Assembly (NCBI RefSeq): GCF_000153485.2
Contig: NC_018721.1
Location: 682,001 to 746,000 of the forward strand
DNA: 64,000 nt
Direction of reading: 5' to 3'
DNA from: Psychroflexus torquis ATCC 700755
Lineage (GTDB): Bacteria; Bacteroidota; Bacteroidia; Flavobacteriales; Flavobacteriaceae
Shown here: positions 9,601-18,600 of the stretch, piece after piece
How positions within the stretch are numbered: the first letter of the stretch is position 1
How the letters are laid out: each line of letters opens with the position of its first letter
Notes under the pieces: generated by a model
What the model was told of the DNA's origin: nothing
The model's database searches: none
The model's input: the letters and a program-made list of their open reading frames with translations, nothing else
Translations under genes and position numbers: made by a program

Positions 9601-12600
9601 TCCTGAGTACCATTGCCATTTTCATCGAAGTATAAGTGACCAGTTAAAGTACCTGATTCATAAAAACCATCTATTTCATTAAACGTTTGTCCAGTTACAA
9701 TAGCTGTTGTGGTAGGATCTGTTCCTTCTGTTTGTGTTACTCCTGTTGGGAAATCTGGATCGCTTCGAACAATACTTGATGTAGCATCGCCTTGTGGTAA
9801 AACTAAACTCCAGTCTCCATTAGCATCTGTCGTTACAGTCTGAACTTGACTGAAAGAGTCAGTAATTTCTACATCAACATTTGGCATATCTATTTCACTT
9901 GGCTCCTGAGTACCATTTCCATTTTCATCGAAGTATAAGTGACCAATTAAAATACCTGATTCATAAAAACCATCTATTTCATTAAAGGTTTGTCCAGTTA
10001 CAACAGTGGTCGTGGTTGGATCTGTTCCTTCTGTTTGTGCTGCTCCTGTTGGGAAATCTGGATCGCTTCGAACAATACTTGATGTAGCATCGCCTTGTGG
10101 TAAAACTATACTCCAATCTCCATCGGCATCTGTTACAAGTGTTGTGACCACTCCAAATACATCCGTAATTTCTACATCAACATCAGGCATATCTGCTTCA
10201 CTTGGCTCCTGAGTACCATTTCCGTTTTCATCGAAGTATAAATGACCAGTTAAAGTACCTGATTCATAAAAACCATCAATTTCATTAAACGTTTGTCCAG
10301 TTACAATAGCGGTCGTGGTTGGATCGTCACCTTCTGTTTGTGCTGCTCCTGTCGGGAAATCTGGATCGCTTCGAACAATACTTGATGTAGCATCGCCTTG
10401 TGGTAAAACTAAACTCCAGTCTCCATTAGCATCTGTCGTTACAGTCTGAACTTGACTGAAAGAGTCAGTAATTTCTACATCAACATTTGGCATATCTGCT
10501 TCGCTTAACTCCTGAGTACCATTTCCATTTTCATCGAAGTATAAATGACCAGTTAAAGTACCTGATTCGAAAAAACCATCTATTTCATTAAACGTTTGTC
10601 CGGTTACGATAGTGGTCGTGGTTGGATCATCCCCTTCTGTTTGTGTTGCTCCTGTTGGGAAATCTGGATCGCTTCTGACAATACTTGAAATTGCATCGCC
10701 TTGTGGTAAAACTAAACTCCAGTCTCCATTGGCATCTGTAGTTACAGTCTGAACTTGACTGAAAGAGTCAGTAATTTCAACATCCACATTTGGCATGTCT
10801 GCTTCAGTTGGCTCCTGAGTACCATTGCCATTTTCATCAAAGTACAAGTGACCAGTTAAAATACCTGTTTCGAAAAAACCATCTATTTCATTAAAGGTTT
10901 GTCCAGTTACAACAGTGGTCGTGGTTGGATCTGTTCCTTCTGTTTGTGCTGCTCCTGTTGGGAAATCTGGATCGCTTCGAACAATACTTGATGTAGCATC
11001 GCCTTGTGGTAAAACTATACTCCAGTCTCCATTGGCATCTGTAGTTACAGTCTGAACTAGACTGAAAACATCCGTAATTTCAACATCAACATTTGGCATA
11101 TCTGATTCGCTTGGCTCCTGAGTACCATTGCCATTTTCATCGAAGTATAAGTGACCAGCTAAACTACCTGTTTCGTAAAAACCATCTATTTCATTAACCG
11201 TTTGTCCAGTTACAACAGTGGTCGTGGTTGGATCTGTTCCTTCTGTTTGTGCTGCTCCTGTTGGGAAATCTGGATCGCTTCGGACAATACTTGATGTAGC
11301 ATCACCTTGTGGTAAAACTAAACTCCAGTCTCCATTGGCATTTGTTACAAGTGTAGTGACCGCTCCAAATACATCCGTAATTTCAACTTCCACATTTGGC
11401 ATGTCTGCTTCACTTGGCTCCTGAGTACCATTACCATTTTCATCGAAGTATAAGTGACCAGTTAAAGTACCTGTTTCGAAAAAACCATCTATTTCATTAA
11501 ACGTTTGTCCAGTTACAATAGCTGTCGTGGTTGGATCTGTTCCTTCTGTTTGTGCTGCTCCTGTTGGGAAATCTGGATCGCTTCGGACAATACTTGATGT
11601 AGCATCGCCTTGTGGTAAAACTAAACTCCAATCTCCATTGGCATTTGTCACCAATGTAGTGACCGCTCCAAATACATCCGTAATTTCAACTTCCACATTT
11701 GGCATGTCTGCTTCACTTGGCTCCTGAGTACCATTGCCATTTTCATCAAAGTATAAGTGACCAGTTAAAGTCCCTGATTCATAAAAACCATCTATTTCAT
11801 TAAACGTTTGTCCAGTTACAATAGCTGTCGTGGTTGGATCATCCCCTTCTGTTTGTGCTGCTCCTGTTGGGAAATCTGGATCAGCTTCATCGATATTTGA
11901 TGTAGCATCGCCTTGTGGTAAAACTATACTCCAATCTCCATTAGCATCTGACACCAGTGTTGTGACTACTCCAAATACATCCGTAATTTCTACATCAACA
12001 TTTGGCATGTCTGCTTCGCTTAACTCCTGAGTACCATTGCCATTTTCATCGAAATATAAATGACCAGTTAAAGTACCTGTTTCGTAAAAACCATCTATTT
12101 CATTAAACGTTTGTCCAGTTACAACAGTGGTCGTGGTTGGATCTGTTCCTTCTGTTTGTGCTGCTCCTGTTGGGAAATCTGGATCGCTTCGGACAATACT
12201 TGATGTAGCATCACCTTGTGGTAAAACTAAACTCCAGTCTCCATTGGCATTTGTCGTTACAGTCTGAACTTGACTGAAAGAGTCAGTAATTTCTACATCA
12301 ACATTTGGCATATCTGCTTCACTTGGCTCTTGAGTACCATTGCCATTTTCATCAAAGTACAAGTGACCAGTTAAAGTACCTGTTTCGAAAAAACCATCTA
12401 TTTCATTAAACGTTTGTCCGTTTATTATAGCCGTTGTGGTTGGATCTGTTCCTTCTGTTTGTGCTGCTCCTGTTGGGAAATCTGGATCGCTTCGGACAAT
12501 ACTTGATATAGCATCGCCTTGTGGTAAAACTAAACTCCAGTCTCCATTAGCATCTGTCACCAATGTAGTGACCGCTCCAAATACATCAGTAATTTCTACA

Positions 12601-15600
12601 TCAACATCAGGCATATCTGCTTCACTTGGCTCCTGAGTACCATTTCCGTTTTCATCGAAGTATAAGTGACCAGTTAAAGTACCTGATTCATAAAAACCAT
12701 CAATTTCATTAAACGTTTGTCCAGTTACAATAGCTGTCGTGGTAGGATCTGTTCCTTCTGTTTGTGTTGCTCCTGTTGGGAAATCTGGATCGCTTCGAAC
12801 AATACTTGATATAGCATCGCCTTGTGGTAAAACTAAACTCCAGTCTCCATTAGCATCTGTCGTTACAGTCTGAACTTGACTGAAAGAGTCAGTAATTTCT
12901 ACATCAACATTTGGCATATCTATTTCACTTGGCTCCTGAGTACCATTTCCATTTTCATCGAAGTATAAGTGACCAATTAAAATACCTGTTTCGAAAAAAC
13001 CATCTATTTCATTAAAGGTTTGTCCAGTTACAACAGTGGTCGTGGTTGGATCTGTTCCTTCTGTTTGTGCTGCTCCTGTTGGGAAATCTGGATCGCTTCG
13101 GACAATACTTGAAGTTGCATCGCCTTGTGGTAAAACTAAACTCCAGTCTCCATCGGCATCTGACACCAGTGTAGTGACCGCTCCAAATACATCCGTAATT
13201 TCAACATCCACATTTGGCATGTCTGGTTCAGTTGGCTCCTGAGTACCATTGCCATTTATATCGAAGTACAAGTGACCAGTTAAAGTACCTGTTTCGTAAA
13301 AACCATCAATTTCATTAAATGTTTGACCGGTTACAACGGTGGTCGTGGTTGGATCTGTTCCTTCTGTTTGTGCTGCTCCTGTTGGGAAATCTGGATCAGT
13401 TTCATCGATATTTGATGTAGCATTGCCTTGTGGTAAAACTATACTCCAGTCTCCATTGGCATTTGTTACAAGTGTAGTGACCGCTCCAAATACATCCGTA
13501 ATTTCTACATCAACATTTGGCATGTCTGCTTCACTTGGCTCCTGAGTACCATTTCCATTTTCATCGAAGTATAAGTGACCAGTTAAAGTACCTGTTTCGA
13601 AAAAACCATCTATTTCATTAAACGTTTGTCCAGTTAAAATAGTGGTTGTGGTTGGATCCGTTCCTTCTGTTTGTGCTGCTCCTGTTGGGAAATCTGGATC
13701 GCTTCGGACAATACTTGATATAGCATCGCCTTGTGGTAAAACTAAACTCCAATCTCCATTGGCATTTGTCACCAATGTAGTGACCGCTCCAAATACATCA
13801 GTAATTTCTACATCAACATTTGGCATATCTGCTTCACTTGCCTCCTGAGTACCATTGCCATTTTCATCAAAGTATAAGTGACCAGTTAAAGTCCCTGATT
13901 CATAAAAGCCATCTATTTCATTAAACGTTTGTCCAGTTACAATAGTTGTCGTGGTTGGATCTGTTCCTTCTGTTTGTGTTGCTCCTGTTGGGAAATCTGG
14001 ATCATTTTCATCGATATTTGATGTAGCATTGCCTGGCGATAATCCTATACTCCAGTCTCCATTAGCATCTGTCGTTACAGTCTGAACTTGACTGAAAGAG
14101 TCAGTAATTTCGACATCAACATTTGGCATGTCTGCTTCGCTTAACTCCTGAGTACCATTTCCATTTTCATCGAAGTATAAGTGACCGGTTAAAATACCTG
14201 TTTCATAAAAACCATCAATTTCATTAAACGTTTGTCCGTTTACAATAGCGGTCGTTGTTGGATCTGTTCCTTCTGTTTGTGTTGCACCCGATGGGAAATC
14301 TGGATCGCTTCGAACAATACTTGAAGTTGCATTACCAGGCGATAACTCTATAGTCCAATCTCCGTTGACATCTGTCACCAGTGTAGTGACCGCTCCAAAT
14401 ACATCAGTAATTTCAACATCCACATTTGGCATATCTACTTCACTTGGCTCCTGAGTACCGTTGCCATTTTCATCAAAGTATAAGTGACCAGTTAAAGTAC
14501 CTGATTCATAAAAACCGTCTATTTCATTAAAGGTTTGTCCAGTTACAATAGTTGTCGTGGTTGGATCTGTTCCTTCTGTTTGTGTTGCTCCTGTTGGGAA
14601 ATCTGGATCATTTTCATCGATATTTGATGTAGCATTGCCTGGCGATAATCCTATACTCCAATCACCGTTGGCATCTGTTGTTACAGTCTGGACTTGACTG
14701 AAAGAGTCAGTAATTTCGACATCAACGTTTGGCATATCTGCTTCACTTGGCTCCTGAGTACCATTGCCATTTTCATCGAAGTATAAGTGACCTGTTAAAA
14801 TACCTGTTTCGAAAAAACCATCTATTTCATTAAACGTTTGTCCAGTTATAATGGTGGTAGTTGTTGGATCTGTTCCTTCTGTTTGTGCTGCTCCTGACGG
14901 GAAATCTGGATCGCTTCGGACAATACTTGAAGTTGCATCACCTACTGGTAAAACTAAACTCCAGTCTCCATTAGCATCTGACACCAGTGTGGTGAACGCT
15001 CCAAATACATCCGTGATTTCAACTTCCACATTTGGCATGTCTGCTTCAATTGGCTCCTGAGTACCATTGCCATTTTCATCGAAGTATAAGTGACCCGTTA
15101 AAGTACCTGATTCATAAAAACCATCAATTTCATTAAACGTTTGTCCAGTTACAATAGCTGTCGTGGTTGGATCTTCCCCTTCTGTTTGTGTTGAACCTGT
15201 TGGGAAATCTGGATCAGCTTGATCGATATTTGATGTAGCATTGCCTGGCGATAATCCTATACTCCAATCACCGTTGGCATCTGTTGTTACAGTCTGGACT
15301 TGACTGAAAGAGTCAGTAATTTCTACATCAACATTTGGCATGTCTGCTTCGCTTAACTCCTGAGTACCATTTCCATTTTCATCGAAGTATAAGTGACCGG
15401 TTAAAATACCTGTTTCGAAAAAACCATCAATTTCATTAACCGTTTGTCCGTTTACAATAGCAGTTGTGGTTGGATCGTCCCCTTCTGTTTGTGCTGCTCC
15501 TGTTGGGAAATCTGGATCGCTTCGAACAATACTTGATGTAGCATCGCCTTGTGGTAAAACTAAACTCCAATCTCCATTGGCATTTGTTGTAAGTGTAGTG

Positions 15601-18600
15601 ACCGCTCCAAATACATCCGTAATTTCAACATCAACATTTGGCATATCTGCTTCACTTGGCTCCTGAGTACCATTTCCATTTTCATCGAAGTATAAGTGAC
15701 CAGTTAGAGTACCTATTTCGTAAAAACCATCTATTTCATTAAACGTTTGTCCAGTTACAATAGTAGTCGTGGTTGGATCGTCCCCTTCTGTTTGTGCTGC
15801 TCCTGCTGGGAAATCTGGATCGCTTCGGACAATACTTGATATAGCATCGCCTTGTGGTAAAACTAAACTCCAATCTCCATTGGCATCTGTTACCAGTGTG
15901 GTGACCGATCCAAATACATCCGTAATTTCAACATCCACATTTGGCATATCTGCTTCACTTGGCTCTTGAGTACCATTGCCATTTTCATCGAAGTATAAGT
16001 GCCCCGTTAAAGTCCCTGTTTCGTAAAAACCATCAATTTCATTAACCGTTTGTCCGGTGACAATAGTGGTCGCTGTTGGATTGTCCCCTTCTGTTTGTGC
16101 TGCACCCGTTGGAAAATCAGGATCAGTTTCATCGATATTTGATATAGCATTGCCAGGCGATAATTCTATACTCCAGTCTCCAATCGCATCTGTAACAAGT
16201 GTCGTGACTACTCCAAATACATCAGTAATTTCTACATCAACATTTGGCATGTCTGCTTCACTTGGCTCCTGAGTACCATTGCCATTTTCATCAAAGTATA
16301 AGTGACCAGTTAAAGTACCTGATTCATAAAAACCATCAATTTCATTAAACGTTTGTCCGTTTACAATAGCTGTCGTGGTTGGATCTGTACCTTCTGTTTG
16401 TGCTGCTCCCGTTGGAAAATCTGGGTCAGTTTCATCGATATTCGATGTAGCATTGCCTGGCGATAATCCTATGCTCCAATCTCCATTTGCATCTGTTACA
16501 AGTGTCGTAGTATCTCCAAACACATCGGTAATTTCTACATCCACATTTGGCATATCCGCTTCGCTTGGCTCCTGAGTACCATTGCCATTTTCATCAAAAT
16601 ATAAATGCCCTGTAAGCTCTCCTGAAACAAAGAACCCATCAACCTCACTAAGTGATTGTCCGCCTAAAATCGTCGTAATCGTTGGATCTGTGCCTTCTGT
16701 TTGTGTTACTCCTATTGGGAAATCTGGATCGCTTCGAATAATCCTTGAAATCGCATCGCCTTGTGGTAAAACTAAACTCCAGTCTCCATCGGCATCTGTT
16801 ACAAGTGTAGTGACCGCTCCAAATACATCTGTGATTTCAACTTCCACATTTGGCATGTCTGCTTCGCTTAACTCCTGAGTACCATTTCCATTTTCATCGA
16901 AGTATAAGTGACCCATTAAAATCCCTGTTTCGAAAAAACCATCTATTTCATTAACCGTTTGTCCAGTTAAAATAACGGTGATGGTTGGATCGTCCCCTTC
17001 TGTTTGTGCTGCTCCTGTTGGGAAATCTGGATCGCTTTGGTCAATACTTGATGTTGCATTACCTAGCGGCAGGTTTTTACTCCAGTCTCCATTAGCATCA
17101 GTTACCAGTATGGTAATCACTCCAAATATATCCGTGATTTCTACATCAACATTTGGCATGTCTGCTTCGCTTAGCTCCTGAGTACCATTGCCATTTTCAT
17201 CGAAGTATAAGTGACCCGTTAAAGTACCTGTTCCGAAAAAACCATCAATTTCATTAAACGTTTCACCGCTTACAATAGTGGTTGTGGTTGGATCTGTTCC
17301 TTCTGTTTGTGCTGTTCCTGATGGGAAATCTGGATCGCTTCGGACAATACTTGAAGTTGCAATGCCTTGTGGTAAAACTATACTCCAATCCCCATTGGCA
17401 TTTGTTATAAGTGTGGTGACCACTCCAAATACATCCGTAATTTCTACATCCACATTTGGCATGTCTGCTTCGCTTGGCTCCTGAGTACCGTTGCCATTTT
17501 CATCGAAGTATAAGTGACCCGTTAAAGTACCTGTTTCATAAAAACCATCAATTTCATTAACCGTTTGTCCGGTTACAACAGTGGTTGTGGTTGGATCTGT
17601 ACCTTCTGTTTGTGCTGCTCCCGTTGGGAAATCTGGATCGCTTTGGTCAATACTTGAAGTTGCATCGCCTTGTGGTAAAACTAAACTCCAGTCTCCATTG
17701 GCATCTGTTGCAAGTTCCGTGATCACTCCAAATATATCGGTAATTTCTACATCAACATTTGGCATGTCTTCTTCACTTGGCTCCTGAGCACCATTGCCAT
17801 TTTCATCGAAGTATAAGTGACCCGTTAAAGTGCCTGTTTCGTAAAAACCATCAATTTCAGAATAAGTTTCGCCAATCTCTACATTTTGAATCACCGTTGG
17901 ATTTTCCCCTTCAGTTTGCTCTGCTCCCGTTGGGAATTGAGGATCGTTTTGATTTATTGTAGTTGTAGCAGTTCCGGCAGATACATTTATGGTCCAATCT
18001 CCATTAACATCGGTTGTCTCTATTGATGTTTGTCCAATTCCATCAACTATTTCCACATCTACGTCAGGCATATCGGGTTCAGTTGGATCCTGAATACCGT
18101 TACCATTTACATCAAAATATAAGTGCCCAGATAAAGTTGCAATTTTGAAAAAACCGTCGATTTCATTAAAAGATTGATTTATTATAACCGTGGTAGTTGT
18201 TGGGTTTGTCCCTTCTGTTTGTGAAGCATTTGGAAAATCAGGATCATTATCCACATCTATTATAGTTGAACCCACAGGAACAATAGAGCTCCATTCGCCG
18301 TTGGCATCAGTTTGGACAGTTATGGTCTCTCCTAAAGAATTTGTAATATCAATGTTAAAATTTATAAAACCAGGCTCCCCTGGATCTTGGCTACCATTAT
18401 TATTTAAATCGTCGTAAAGTAAACCTGAAACTTCTCCAGATTGAAAGAATCCACTATTTTCAGAATAAATTTCACCACTCGCCACTGGATAAATTGTTGG
18501 ATCTGTTCCTTCTGTTTGTGTTGCTCCGGTCGGGAAATCTGGATCGTTTTGATCAATTGTAGCTGTAGCAGTTCCCGTAGATACAGTTGCTGACCATTCT

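Noticed and set aside
6982..18417. More than twenty open frames of about 66-70 codons on the plus strand, spaced by multiples of 303 bases
   Set aside because: They are antisense shadows of the repeat units in the giant surface protein gene and recur only because the units recur.
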